Shown: positions 26,140 to 34,954 of the stretch, in pieces
Layout: each line of letters begins with the position of its first letter
Position numbering within the stretch: position 1 is the stretch's first letter
Assembly (NCBI GenBank): GCA_966211795.1
Contig: CBIHNW010000005.1
Span: 62,001 to 126,000, forward strand
From: 21-14-0-10-47-8 sp966211795
GTDB taxonomy: Bacteria > Bdellovibrionota > Bdellovibrionia > Bdellovibrionales > Bdellovibrionaceae
Reading direction: 5' to 3'
DNA length: 64,000 nt
Made by a program: the position numbers and the translations under genes
The notes under the pieces: generated by a model
What the model was told of the DNA's origin: nothing
The model's database searches: none
The model's input: the letters and a program-made list of their open reading frames with translations, nothing else

Positions 26140-26913
26140 CTAGTTGATGTGAACTTCTTTAGCGCCTTGTCCGTAGATTTTCTCGAACCAAGCGTCGTTG
26201 ATTTCTTTCGGGTCGCCCTCGAACACGATCTGTCCACCCTTCATCGCGATCACGCGGGTCGCGTATTGGCGAACCAAGCTCAGAAAGTGAAGGTTGGCGA
26301 TGACGGTAATGCCCAGCTCTTGATTCACCTTCTTCAGGTAATCCATGACGGTGTGGCAAGTGGCGGGATCGAGAGAAGCAACTGGCTCGTCGGCGAGCAG
26401 GACTTGAGGCTGCTGGGTCAGCGCTCGGGCAATGGCCACGCGCTGTTGCTGACCACCCGACAGGTTGTCGGCACGCATTTTCGCTTTGTCGGCAATTCCG
26501 ACCAGCGAGAGATATTTCATGGCGTCGTTTTTATCGTTATCGGTGAATAATCCCAACATCGATTTCAAAGTGTCCGTCACGCCCAGGCGGCCCATCAGCA
26601 CGTTGCCAAGAACCGTGTGGCGAGGAATCAAATTGAAGTGCTGAAAAATCATCGCCACGCGTTTGCGAAGATTGCGAACCTGAGACGCGGTTTGAACTTT
26701 GGAAATGTCTTCGCCACTGAGCAAGATCTCGCCCGATGTGGGATCGTGCAGGCGATTCAAGCAGCGCAGTAAAGTGGACTTGCCCGAACCGCTGAGACCG
26801 ATGATGACCAGGAACTCGCCCTTCTTGACGTCGAAACTCACGCCCTTCAGGGCCTGAGTTCCATTGGGATAAGTCTTAATCAGATTTCGAACTTGTAGAA
26901 TGTTCTCTGCCAC
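26140..26913 (-). CDS. phnC: Phosphonate-type ABC transporter ATPase
   Basis: A 257-residue ATPase. GTG 26913 with GGAGGGG upstream is chosen over an ATG at 26931. Walker A is GLSGSGKST (about 38-46), the Q-loop region is MIFQHFNLIPRHTV, the signature is LSGGQQQRVAIAR and Walker B is VLLADEPVASLDP, followed by the H-loop in NLHFLSLVRQY. NLHFL is characteristic of PhnC-type rather than amino-acid ATPases. It energises uptake with PhnD and PhnE, its immediate neighbours. Confidence 0.93.
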   Translation of the reverse strand: MAENILQVRNLIKTYPNGTQALKGVSFDVKKGEFLVIIGLSGSGKSTLLRCLNRLHDPTSGEILLSGEDISKVQTASQVRNLRKRVAMIFQHFNLIPRHTVLGNVLMGRLGVTDTLKSMLGLFTDNDKNDAMKYLSLVGIADKAKMRADNLSGGQQQRVAIARALTQQPQVLLADEPVASLDPATCHTVMDYLKKVNQELGITVIANLHFLSLVRQYATRVIAMKGGQIVFEGDPKEINDAWFEKIYGQGAKEVHIN

Positions 26914-26956
26914 GTGCCCCTCCGGCTGCATGCAATCTCAATCCCAATCTCAAAAA

Positions 26957-27868
26957 CTATTTCTTTGCGGTCAGCTCTTCTGCGGACTTGCCCAAAGATT
27001 TGAGCATGGCGCGAACGGGATCGTAGTCGCTGTCGGTTGCGACTTTCAAATCCGTGTAGCTGTAGATGTTCTTGAAAGCCTCAAGACCTTCAGGTGTGTG
27101 GATGAATTTGATGAAAGCTTCGGTGATGGTTTTCTTCATCTCGTCCGACAGATCTTTGCGGAAAACGATCGGATCGTTCGGAACATTTTCCGAAAGCTCG
27201 ACGATCTTGATTTTCTTTTCAACGTCTGGGTACTGGGTCTTCACCAGGCGACGAGCATCTTGGATTTCACCGTCTGCTGGCGGCGAGTAAAATGTCGCTC
27301 CACCATCAACCTGACCCTGATAGATCATCGAAACGACCGAGTCGTGTTTCATGGCGAAAACTTCTTGCGCCGGCTTGATGCCTTTGTCGTTCAAAACTTT
27401 TTTCGGCAGCAAGAAGCCAGTGGTGCTGGCGGGATCCACGAAAGCGACTTTTTTACCGGCGAAATCCGCCAGAGTTTTGATCGGTCCGCCTTCTTTGGCG
27501 ATGAACTGAGCTTGGTATGTCGCGGAGCCATGGCGAAGAGCTGTCAAGCGAGCCTCAACGCCGTATTTTTCGTTGGCCAGGATGTAACCGAAAGTGTTGA
27601 TGGCCGCGACGTCGGCGCGTTTCGATCCGAAAGCTTCAACGACCGCGATGAAAGATGCAGGCACGGCGACTTCGAATTTGTAGGGAGTGTTGGCTTCCAA
27701 CCAAGTCTTGATCACTTTGGAGTTGGCCTCGATGACTTTGGCGTCAACGGAAGGGACGAAGAACAGTTTCACGGGATTTTTCTCTGATCCGAGTTCGCCT
27801 TTGTTCACTGTGCAAGCCGAGATCATCAGTGCCAGACTTGTGCCCAACACCAGCTTCAGGGTTTTCAT
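26957..27868 (-). CDS. phnD: Phosphonate-type ABC transporter binding lipoprotein
   Basis: A 303-residue PhnD-like substrate-binding protein with a clear AAAGGAG site. The signal peptide ends in the lipobox MISAC (Cys near residue 19), so it is probably membrane-tethered. Conserved PhnD features include FVPSVDA near the start, RADVAAINTFGYIL, VDPASTTGFLLPKK and DGGATFYSPP. It would deliver phosphonate, phosphite or phosphate to PhnCE. No C-P lyase gene lies in the window. First gene of the operon. Confidence 0.9.
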   Translation of the reverse strand: MKTLKLVLGTSLALMISACTVNKGELGSEKNPVKLFFVPSVDAKVIEANSKVIKTWLEANTPYKFEVAVPASFIAVVEAFGSKRADVAAINTFGYILANEKYGVEARLTALRHGSATYQAQFIAKEGGPIKTLADFAGKKVAFVDPASTTGFLLPKKVLNDKGIKPAQEVFAMKHDSVVSMIYQGQVDGGATFYSPPADGEIQDARRLVKTQYPDVEKKIKIVELSENVPNDPIVFRKDLSDEMKKTITEAFIKFIHTPEGLEAFKNIYSYTDLKVATDSDYDPVRAMLKSLGKSAEELTAKK

Positions 27869-28033
27869 AGAGGACTCCTTTTAAAATTTTTTGGAACGGA
27901 AAGAGGTGTAACAAAGAAAGGTCCGCTTTCCAAGACTTCTCTTGATTCTCAGAGGGAAAACGGCCACTTCCGCCGCTGTTGGGGCAGACCGATCCTTGCC
28001 TTTTTTCCAAAACTCTGGCTGAATGGGCCCAAC

Positions 28034-28786
28034 ATGACGCAACCCAGTCAATATCTTGAAAAAATCCTGACCGAAATCGCCGAATTTGAGGCTTCGGGCC
28101 GCCAAGCATTGGTCGTATTCGACCTGGATTCGACTTTGTTCGACGTCAGTCCCCGCTTGAAAAAAATTCTCCATGATTTTGCTTTGCAGCCCCAGAATCA
28201 GGCTCTTTTTCCCGAGGCCTGCGCGATTTTAGGAAAGGCCGAGACCTTCCGCACGGATTGGGGCATCAAGAATGCCGTTGTGCGTGCGGGCCTGGACACT
28301 CATCACCCCGAATTTCATCAGGCTTTGAAACAGTTTTGGGTGCAGCATTTTTTTTCCAACGAATATCTCGAATACGATGTCCCCTACGAAGGCGCCGTCG
28401 AGTTTGTGCAAAATCTCATCAAAGTTGGCGCCGAAGTCGCTTATCTCACCGGCCGGGACGTGCACCGCATGGGCCAAGGTTCACGCGATGTACTTCTCAA
28501 ATGGAATTTCCCCCTGGATGACAAGCGATCCACTTTGGTCTTGAAACCGCAGAAAGGCATGGATGATGCCGAGTTCAAATCAGACTGGTTTGCTTCACTG
28601 CCCCCGGATCGCTTCGAGAAGATTTGGTTTTTTGAAAACGAACCGGTGAACGTGAACCTGGTGCGCCTGAAGCACCAGCATGTCGAGATCGTGTTTTTCG
28701 AAAGCACTCATTCCGGAAAAGCTGAAGCGCCGGCGGACCTGCCACGCATCCTGAATTTCCTGATCGAAAAAGGCGGCGAGGCTTGA
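28034..28786 (+). CDS. HAD-family hydrolase
   Basis: A 250-residue cytoplasmic protein. Motif I is VVFDLDSTLFD (about residues 27-37, nucleophile Asp and acid Asp), motif II is the Thr of AYLTGRDVHRM, a Lys sits in LVLKPQKG and the C-terminal FFENEPVNVNLV is a plausible motif III/IV region. It probably acts on a phosphate ester; the substrate is unknown. It is first in a three-gene run with the RsmI-like and HrpB genes, each overlapping by 4 bases. Confidence 0.85.
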   Translation: MTQPSQYLEKILTEIAEFEASGRQALVVFDLDSTLFDVSPRLKKILHDFALQPQNQALFPEACAILGKAETFRTDWGIKNAVVRAGLDTHHPEFHQALKQFWVQHFFSNEYLEYDVPYEGAVEFVQNLIKVGAEVAYLTGRDVHRMGQGSRDVLLKWNFPLDDKRSTLVLKPQKGMDDAEFKSDWFASLPPDRFEKIWFFENEPVNVNLVRLKHQHVEIVFFESTHSGKAEAPADLPRILNFLIEKGGEA

Positions 28787-29490
28787 GTCTTACATTGGTC
28801 GCAACCCCCATTGGCAACGATCAGGATATCAGCCTGCGGGCTCTGGAACTCTTAAAAGGCGTGCAGATCATCGTGCTGGAAGAGTTCAAAGAATCAACGC
28901 GCTTTCTGCGGGCCCACGGCATCTCCGGCAAAACATACGAGCAATTGAACGAGCATTCGACGCCCGAGGATCTTAAACGCCTGGTCGATCTCTGCGAAAA
29001 AGAAGAGGTCGCCCTGATCACCGATTGCGGCACGCCGGGCTTTTGTGATCCGGGTGCGGATCTGGTGCGCGAGTGTCGTCGTCGCAAGATTGCGGTGCGA
29101 ACCTTTCCGGGTGCTTCGAGCTTGATGGGACTTTTGTCTTTATCGAGCGAACGTTTGGATCAATTCGTCTTTCGCGGTTTTTTGCCGGCCGAAAACGAAG
29201 CGCGTAAAAAATCGTGGCTCGAATTGCAAAAAGAAGGTCGCGCCATCGTCATCATGGACACCCCTTACCGATTTCAAAAAATGCTGGCGGAAACGAATGA
29301 ATATTTTGGTGACCGCCGAATTTTACTGACCCTGGATCTGACGCAAGCGACGGAGACAATTCTCGAAGGCTCGCCGGCGCAAGTTCTCAAATCCGAGCTT
29401 CCGGCCAAGGCCGAGTTCATGCTCTTGATCTATCCGCGAAAAAACGCCCGCTCTGCTTCCATCAGCTCCGCCCCTGCGGGACCGAGATGA
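28783..29490 (+). CDS. RsmI-like rRNA methyltransferase (tetrapyrrole-methylase fold)
   Basis: A 235-residue protein with TTG start sharing bases with the previous stop. TPIGNDQDISLRALELLKG at the N-terminus and TDCGTPGFCDPGADLVREC near residue 83 match RsmI, which 2'-O-methylates C1402 of 16S rRNA with SAM. FPGASSLMGLLSLS corresponds to the next conserved block. Two RsmI landmarks are altered (EEFKES in place of AEDTR-type, CGTPGF in place of AGTPxIS) and the C-terminal extension of RsmI is missing, so it may be a paralogue with another target. Confidence 0.75.
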   Translation: MSLTLVATPIGNDQDISLRALELLKGVQIIVLEEFKESTRFLRAHGISGKTYEQLNEHSTPEDLKRLVDLCEKEEVALITDCGTPGFCDPGADLVRECRRRKIAVRTFPGASSLMGLLSLSSERLDQFVFRGFLPAENEARKKSWLELQKEGRAIVIMDTPYRFQKMLAETNEYFGDRRILLTLDLTQATETILEGSPAQVLKSELPAKAEFMLLIYPRKNARSASISSAPAGPR

Positions 29491-31958
29491 TTGCTCTTCC
29501 GATTGATGCGCAACTGGATTCCATTCTTGCGAGCCTGAAGAGTCATCGCAATTTGGTTCTATCTGCCGCTCCGGGTGCGGGTAAGACGACTCGGCTGCCG
29601 CCACGGTTGCTGGAGCTGACCTCGAAAAAAATACTGGTGCTGGAGCCCCGAAGGATCGCCGCCGTCGCGGCCGCCAGCCGCATTGCGGACGAGCAAAACT
29701 GGAAACTGGGCGGCGAAGTCGGCTATCAGATTCGCTTTGATGCCAACTTTTCGTCGCAGACGCGTTTGATTTTTTTGACCGAAGCTTTGCTGAATCGAAA
29801 GATCATTGCCGATCCGGATCTCGCCGATGTCGGCATGGTGGTGCTGGATGAATTTCACGAGCGATCGCAACATGTCGATTTGGCCCTGGGGCTGCTCAAA
29901 GAAATGCAGGAACTGTCGCGGCCCGATCTGCAGATCGTGGTGATGTCGGCCACTTTGCAGGCCGATCCCATCGCGCAGTTCTTGGGTGATGCCGCCAAAG
30001 TGCAAGTGCCGGGTCAAAGTCATCCGCTGGATGTGCAATATCAAAAGACCGCGCAGAAACTGCAGACTGGTTTTGAGTTTGTCGAAAACGTCACCGGCCA
30101 AATTCCGTCAGCGATGAGCACCCTCAAAAAAGGCGAGCATCTTCTGGTGTTTTTGCCGGGAGTGGGTGAGATCGAACGCTGTGCCGAAAGGCTTGAAGCG
30201 TGGACACGGGAAAAAGGTCATCGCCTTTTGAAACTGCATGGCAGTCTCAGTCTGGAAGAACAGAAAGACGTGCTAGCGCCAACGACCGAGAGCAAAATCA
30301 TTCTGGCCACCAACATCGCGGAAAGCTCGCTGACCATTGATGGCGTACGGGCCGTGATGGATTCGGGATTGCAAAGGCGATCTTCGATTCATCCGAAAAC
30401 AGGATTTCCCAGCCTTGAGATTGCGCGCATTTCAAAATCTTCCGCCATCCAACGTGCGGGTCGTGCCGCCCGTCAGGCGCCGGGCCGATGTTTCCGTTTG
30501 TGGAGTCAACTGGACGAGCTTTCGATGCCGGTGGAAGAAACCGCGGAAATTTTGCGCGTCGATCTTTCCGAAGCCTTGATGTTTCTGGCATCGCAAGGGG
30601 TGCGCGACTTTATGGGATTTTCGTGGTTCGAGCATCCGGCTCCGGATCAGATTGAAAAATCGCAACGGCACCTGAAAACTTTGGGAGCCTTGACCAGCAC
30701 CCATGAGCTGACGCCACTGGGGCGCGATCTTTTAAAATTTCCCCTGCCGCCACGACTCGGAAAATTGTTGTTGGTGGCGCAGTCGATGGGCATCGGTCGC
30801 ACCGGCGCCGACATCGCGGCTTTGCTGTTGGAAAAAGACATTCTCGGAAAGAAATCTTATGATTCCCGGGAAGAGTGCGACATTTTGCTTCGGCTCGAGA
30901 TGCTGCACAAAGGTTCTTTCAAATCCGTCGAGCGCGCCAGTCAGCAGCTGCAAAAACTTTTGGATTCCGGCTCGCGTCCGGCGACGGCCGATCAAGTGCG
31001 CAAACTTTTGCTCGAAGCTTTTTCCGATCAGCTCTGCCGCCGACGAAAATCGGGAGAGCCGCGTGCTTTGATGATCGGCGGCCGCGGCGTCACCCTGGAG
31101 CCCACTTCACAAGTGCGGAGCTCGGAATTTTTTGTCGCGCTTTCGGTGATGGAAGGTCTTTCGTCTTCCGAAACCCGCGTCAGCCTGGCCTGCGGGGTGA
31201 GCAAGGATCTGGTGCAGCAGCTTGGAAAAAGCGAGACCAAATCTTGGGTCGAATTTGATGAGAAGACCGAAAAATTTCTGGTGCAGAGTGCGCAGAGCGT
31301 GGTGCTTCCGGGTGTCGGCTCTTTGCCTTTGTCGGATGTTCGCTCGCAACCGGCTCGAGCCGACGACATCCAGAAAAAATTAGGCGAAATCGCGTTCGAG
31401 TGGCGCGAGAAGATTTTCTTAAAGAACGAAAATTTGAAAAATTGGTGGGAGCGCTTTCAGGTTTGGCTGAAGATCAGCGAAGAAACGGGCTTCAGCGATC
31501 AAGACCTGAAAGATATTTTCAGTGAGGCGAGCTTTGGTGAAAACTCGCTGACCGGTCTGTACGAAAAAGATCTGATTTATTTTTTCGAAAGCAAGCTGCC
31601 ATCATCGGTCGTGCAACGCTTTCATTCGGAATGCCCCGAGTCTTTGCAAGTGCCAAGTGGCTCGCGAATTCGCCTAAATTATTCGGGACCCAATCCCGCA
31701 CTCGAAGTTCGCCTGCAGGAAGTTTTTGGCTGGAGCGAAACGCCGAAAATCGGGCGCGGAAAATTACCGCTCACGATGGTTCTGCTGGGACCGAATTACC
31801 GGCCGGTCCAAGTCACTCAGGATCTGGCAAGTTTTTGGAAAAACGGATATCCCGAAGTGCGAAAAGAGATGCGCTCGCGCTACCCCAAGCACAGCTGGCC
31901 CGATGATCCCCTGACGGCGCCCGCTCAAGCGAAGGGCCGTCCCCGTCAATCCAATTGA
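29487..31958 (+). CDS. hrpB: ATP-dependent helicase HrpB
   Basis: An 823-residue DEAH-type helicase of normal HrpB length. Motif I is APGAGKTTRLP (about residues 27-37), motif II is LDEFHERS (DEFH rather than DEAH, as seen in HrpB), motif III is MSATLQ, motif V is ATNIAESSLTIDGV and motif VI is QRAGRAARQAPG. The C-terminal third has the HrpB-specific domain, ending around PKHSWPDDP. It probably remodels RNA; its physiological role is not well defined even in E. coli. ATG overlaps the preceding stop (ATGA). Confidence 0.95.
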   Translation: MIALPIDAQLDSILASLKSHRNLVLSAAPGAGKTTRLPPRLLELTSKKILVLEPRRIAAVAAASRIADEQNWKLGGEVGYQIRFDANFSSQTRLIFLTEALLNRKIIADPDLADVGMVVLDEFHERSQHVDLALGLLKEMQELSRPDLQIVVMSATLQADPIAQFLGDAAKVQVPGQSHPLDVQYQKTAQKLQTGFEFVENVTGQIPSAMSTLKKGEHLLVFLPGVGEIERCAERLEAWTREKGHRLLKLHGSLSLEEQKDVLAPTTESKIILATNIAESSLTIDGVRAVMDSGLQRRSSIHPKTGFPSLEIARISKSSAIQRAGRAARQAPGRCFRLWSQLDELSMPVEETAEILRVDLSEALMFLASQGVRDFMGFSWFEHPAPDQIEKSQRHLKTLGALTSTHELTPLGRDLLKFPLPPRLGKLLLVAQSMGIGRTGADIAALLLEKDILGKKSYDSREECDILLRLEMLHKGSFKSVERASQQLQKLLDSGSRPATADQVRKLLLEAFSDQLCRRRKSGEPRALMIGGRGVTLEPTSQVRSSEFFVALSVMEGLSSSETRVSLACGVSKDLVQQLGKSETKSWVEFDEKTEKFLVQSAQSVVLPGVGSLPLSDVRSQPARADDIQKKLGEIAFEWREKIFLKNENLKNWWERFQVWLKISEETGFSDQDLKDIFSEASFGENSLTGLYEKDLIYFFESKLPSSVVQRFHSECPESLQVPSGSRIRLNYSGPNPALEVRLQEVFGWSETPKIGRGKLPLTMVLLGPNYRPVQVTQDLASFWKNGYPEVRKEMRSRYPKHSWPDDPLTAPAQAKGRPRQSN

Positions 31959-32085
31959 AATCCGCTCGAGGCTTTTTGGGACATGACCGGTTTCTCTGTG
32001 CCCACACCGAGCTTTAATTGCAGGTCAGACTGGCACATCCGTTGCCATTGCAAATCTCCGGATCGTTTTTAGAAAAGGAGATTCC

Positions 32086-33054
32086 GTGAATACAACGCAG
32101 ACGCTGCCAGCATTGCACCCCAACCAACCGAGCATTCAAGCGGATAAGAAAAAGAAAACCGCTTCCGAAGATGCAACGGAGACGCGCAGTCTCCCGCTCT
32201 CGAGTTGGAAAGGATTAAAGGCCGTCGGTGCCAAAGTATTTGCCGGAGTTTCCGCGCACGATCTGCTGACCCAATCTGCGGCTTTGGCTTTTTACACTGC
32301 CTTATCTCTGGCTCCACTTTTGGTGATCACGCTGGCGCTGGTGGGCCTGCTAGGGGAAAGCTCACAGCAGCAATTGATCGAGCAAATTCAAAATCTTCTC
32401 GGCGATCAGGCGGCCACGGCCATCAACGCCATCATCAACAGTTCGCAGTCGAAACCCCAGGTCGGTAACATCGCGGGCATCATCAGTGTCCTGGTTCTGC
32501 TTTTTTCAGCCAGCGGAGTCTTCGCGCAGATTCAGACATCTTTGAACTTGATCTTCGAAGCCCAGGCCAAAGAAAGCCGCGGCGCTTGGGGGTGGGTTCG
32601 CAAAAGAATTCTGTCTATGGGAATGGTGATCAGCCTGGGTTTCTTGGCAATGGTGTCTTTGGTGGTCAGTACCATTCTGTCATTTCTTTTTTCGAAATCC
32701 GGAATGCTATGGGAGGTTTTGAATTTTGCCATTTCTCTTGGTGTCTTCGCTGCGCTCTTTACTTTGCTTTTCAAATATCTTCCGGACACCAAGCTTTCGT
32801 GGAAACGCTCCTTTTCGGGCGCCATGGTCACGGCCGTCTTGTTTGCGATTGGTAAAGTGATCATCGGCTTGTACTTGGGTAAAAGTGCGGTGGGCTCGTC
32901 TTACGGCGCTGCCGGTTCACTGATTGTTTTATTGTCTTGGGTTTATTACTCGGCCTTGATCTTATTTACCGGCGCCGAAATCACGCGTGTTTTGACCGAA
33001 AGGGCGCAAGGACGCACGAATAATCCCGTAGCCCCAGCGCCCGCTGTGACCTAA
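32086..33054 (+). CDS. YihY/BrkB family inner-membrane protein
   Basis: A 322-residue protein with GTG start 8 bases after AAAAGGAG. The first 45 residues are polar; then AHDLLTQSAALAFYTALSLA opens the YihY/BrkB domain with six membrane helices, ending in SYGAAGSLIVLLSWVYYSA and a conserved LFTGAEITRVL. Older annotations call such proteins ribonuclease BN, which is a misnomer. Function unproven; suggested transporter or envelope protein. Single gene. Confidence 0.92.
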   Translation: MNTTQTLPALHPNQPSIQADKKKKTASEDATETRSLPLSSWKGLKAVGAKVFAGVSAHDLLTQSAALAFYTALSLAPLLVITLALVGLLGESSQQQLIEQIQNLLGDQAATAINAIINSSQSKPQVGNIAGIISVLVLLFSASGVFAQIQTSLNLIFEAQAKESRGAWGWVRKRILSMGMVISLGFLAMVSLVVSTILSFLFSKSGMLWEVLNFAISLGVFAALFTLLFKYLPDTKLSWKRSFSGAMVTAVLFAIGKVIIGLYLGKSAVGSSYGAAGSLIVLLSWVYYSALILFTGAEITRVLTERAQGRTNNPVAPAPAVT

Positions 33055-33141
33055 CTTCGGTTTGCAATCACGAGCTTGAAAATGAGTTCGTTTGAAATTG
33101 AAACCAGATTTGTCTTCCTTCACCAGAGTGTTTAAAAATAA

Positions 33142-33184
33142 AAAGCCCAACCGAAAACTTTTGTTGGAATTCTGGCTGGGCTTT
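33142..33184 (-). terminator. Terminator, probably bidirectional
   Basis: AAAGCCCAACC (33142-33152) and GGCTGGGCTTT (33174-33184) form a stem with one G-T pair. On the minus strand it is followed by TTTTTATTTTT, right for the 49-residue gene; on the plus strand a weaker T-run could serve yihY. Confidence 0.8.
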
Positions 33185-33204
33185 GTTCTGCCGGTTTGAT
33201 TTCT

Positions 33205-33354
33205 TTATTCGATATCGGCTTCGCTTGGAGCTTCACTGTGACGATCTGGATCTGGCATCTCACCGCCAGCCGTTCCTTGCACTTGGGATCGCTCTTCTTG
33301 CTGCGAAGACTGAGAGCTTTGATTGTCAGTTGTCATTTTTGATTTGGGTCCCAT
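33205..33354 (-). CDS. 49-residue acidic, disordered small protein
   Basis: The minus-strand frame starts at ATG 33354 with GGAGG upstream (CTATGGAGGCTCATC) and ends in TAA at 33205-33207. The product is rich in Ser, Gln, Glu and Asp, begins MGPKSKMTTDNQSSQSS and ends EAPSEADIE; no hydrophobic core. A strong ribosome site and a terminator 20 bases beyond the stop argue that it is real. Its composition resembles small stress-type hydrophilic proteins, but no family is recognised. Confidence 0.6.
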   Translation of the reverse strand: MGPKSKMTTDNQSSQSSQQEERSQVQGTAGGEMPDPDRHSEAPSEADIE

Positions 33355-33545
33355 GATGAGCCTCCATAGTTGAAATTTAATTTACAAGCTAGCAAAACGG
33401 TCGCCGTCCCCATTGCGTTTATAGCTGGGGTCTGTGATGGTTTTGGAAATTGTGCCCCGAATCGAAGGACCGGACTTTCGTCCACATTCGCAATTGTCAT
33501 CCCTATCCCAGTTGTCAGATCTCAGGCTTCCCCTAAAATTTCCAA

Positions 33546-34037
33546 ATGACACAGTTACAAGTTCAGTCTCGTTTCTTTTTGAGGATGTTTCTGATTTGCT
33601 TGGCCGTCAGTCTTTCGGGGTGCGCAGTCTTGCACCATGTTCAAGTTGGACAAATCGACAATCGCCAACCAGAAACCTTGGTTCCCTTCGTCATCCTCAT
33701 GAGCGAGACCGGAGTGAGCACAGAAGAGCTCGGCAAAATTGCCAAGGCCACGAATTCCTATGGCGGTGACAATCTGAAAGCCGTGACCGATATCGTCGCG
33801 ATGTTTCAGGTCGGCCCACGAACCGGGAATCCCATTTACAATCCCGCTTACGCCGAAAAATTGATTTACGAAATTTATCAGAAATGCCCCAGCGGCCGGG
33901 TCACCAATCTCATGTCCGTGCGTGAAATGAAAAAATATCCGGTGATTTCCGGAGAGATCGTGAAAGTCACCGGTGATTGCCGTCAAGCCACCAAAGTCGC
34001 CGCCGCCCCCGTTTCCACTCAAGGAGAAATCAAATGA
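33546..34037 (+). CDS. Lipoprotein, first of three related genes
   Basis: A 163-residue protein with a signal peptide ending in the lipobox SLSGC (Cys near residue 26). The mature part shares a pattern with the next two genes: a short helix, then CPSGRVTNL near residue 120, a strand-rich segment, and a final Cys after KVTGD about 29 residues later. The two cysteines probably form a disulphide. Its stop overlaps the next start (ATGA). Function unknown. Confidence 0.75.
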   Translation: MTQLQVQSRFFLRMFLICLAVSLSGCAVLHHVQVGQIDNRQPETLVPFVILMSETGVSTEELGKIAKATNSYGGDNLKAVTDIVAMFQVGPRTGNPIYNPAYAEKLIYEIYQKCPSGRVTNLMSVREMKKYPVISGEIVKVTGDCRQATKVAAAPVSTQGEIK

Positions 34038-34435
34038 AAATAAACCCAAATCTTTTCCTGTCATTCTGTTTTCTGGCGCTGACCTCGGGAATGGTGGGAT
34101 GCGCGGCCGTGAATTCTGTTTCGCTGACGCCGATCCCCGCGCAGCGAAATCATCCGGTCAAAGCAGAAGTTTCAAAATGGATTTTTCTGGGGTTCAGCTT
34201 TGACAACGATTTTATTGATCCATTGGTGGGCGATTTGAAACAGAAATGTCCGAACGGTGTCATCTCCGGAATTCTGACCAAGGACGAAACGATTTCTTAC
34301 TTTTTGCTTTTTAAGAAACATGTTTCAGCGACTGGATATTGCAACATCGCCACGGCAAATACGGCTCAGATGCCGGGAAAAAACCGGCAGCCGGGCTCTG
34401 CTGATGTCTCGCCCGACAGCTCAATGGAGAACTAG
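34034..34435 (+). CDS. Lipoprotein, second of three related genes
   Basis: A 133-residue protein from ATG 34034, which overlaps the previous stop and follows AAGGAG. Lipobox GMVGC (Cys near residue 23). It keeps the trio's core: GDLKQKCPNGVISGIL, then a hydrophobic strand and ATGYC about 28 residues after the first Cys. The tail of 25 residues is polar and Pro/Ser-rich. It lies 3 bases from the third gene. Function unknown. Confidence 0.78.
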   Translation: MKINPNLFLSFCFLALTSGMVGCAAVNSVSLTPIPAQRNHPVKAEVSKWIFLGFSFDNDFIDPLVGDLKQKCPNGVISGILTKDETISYFLLFKKHVSATGYCNIATANTAQMPGKNRQPGSADVSPDSSMEN

Positions 34436-34438
34436 AAT

Positions 34439-34771
34439 ATGAAGCCCTTCTGTTTTGCCATTCTGCTTCTTCTGTCGGTTGGTTGTGCGCATTCCATTCA
34501 CGAAGTCCACACCTCGGACTTTCTGCCCAGCTCAGAAATGAGTCGCGGACAGATGATCAAAGCCACCAGCGAGCAATTCGTTGTGCTGGGAATCACCGGA
34601 AACACGGACTATGTGAATGAAGCTTACGACAAACTGAAAAATGCTTGTCCCACAGGCTCGATCACCGGCATCACCACTCAGCTCTCGACAAGCCTGGGAT
34701 TTTTCTCGTGGACCAACAAGGTCCTGATGCAAGGTCTTTGCATTCAGCCATCGTCCGCAAAGCGCATCTAA
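34439..34771 (+). CDS. Lipoprotein, third of three related genes
   Basis: A 110-residue protein with lipobox LSVGC (Cys near residue 16). It shares with its neighbours DKLKNACPTGSITGI and a second Cys (LMQGLC) about 28 residues later; the region between reads LGFFSWTNKVLM. The three genes appear to be ancient tandem duplicates with low identity. A long hairpin follows 128 bases after the stop. Confidence 0.78.
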   Translation: MKPFCFAILLLLSVGCAHSIHEVHTSDFLPSSEMSRGQMIKATSEQFVVLGITGNTDYVNEAYDKLKNACPTGSITGITTQLSTSLGFFSWTNKVLMQGLCIQPSSAKRI

Positions 34772-34898
34772 CCGTTAAAACCTGATGAGAGGGAAAGAAG
34801 CTCCTTCGAGAGAGAGAGAGAGAGATGTCTTTCAAGAAAGAAAATCTTCTAAGAAAGAGATGGCTTCCAAGTAACTTGATTGGGAGAAAGGTACGTCT

Positions 34899-34954
34899 TT
34901 GAAGTGAAATCCAATATGTTGGAATTTTGACCAATATATTGGATTTCGCTTCAA
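34899..34954 (+). other. Long hairpin: 24-bp arms, 8-base loop
   Basis: Left arm 34899-34922 and right arm 34931-34954 pair along all 24 positions in the plus-strand RNA, with only two G-U wobbles (34905/34948 and 34918/34935). On the minus strand the same positions are A-C mismatches. No T-tract follows, so it is not an ordinary terminator. It lies in a 455-base gap (34772-35226) which also has a (GA)n run near 34812-34824 and repeated AAGAAAGA blocks, with no gene that I can see. Confidence 0.75.
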
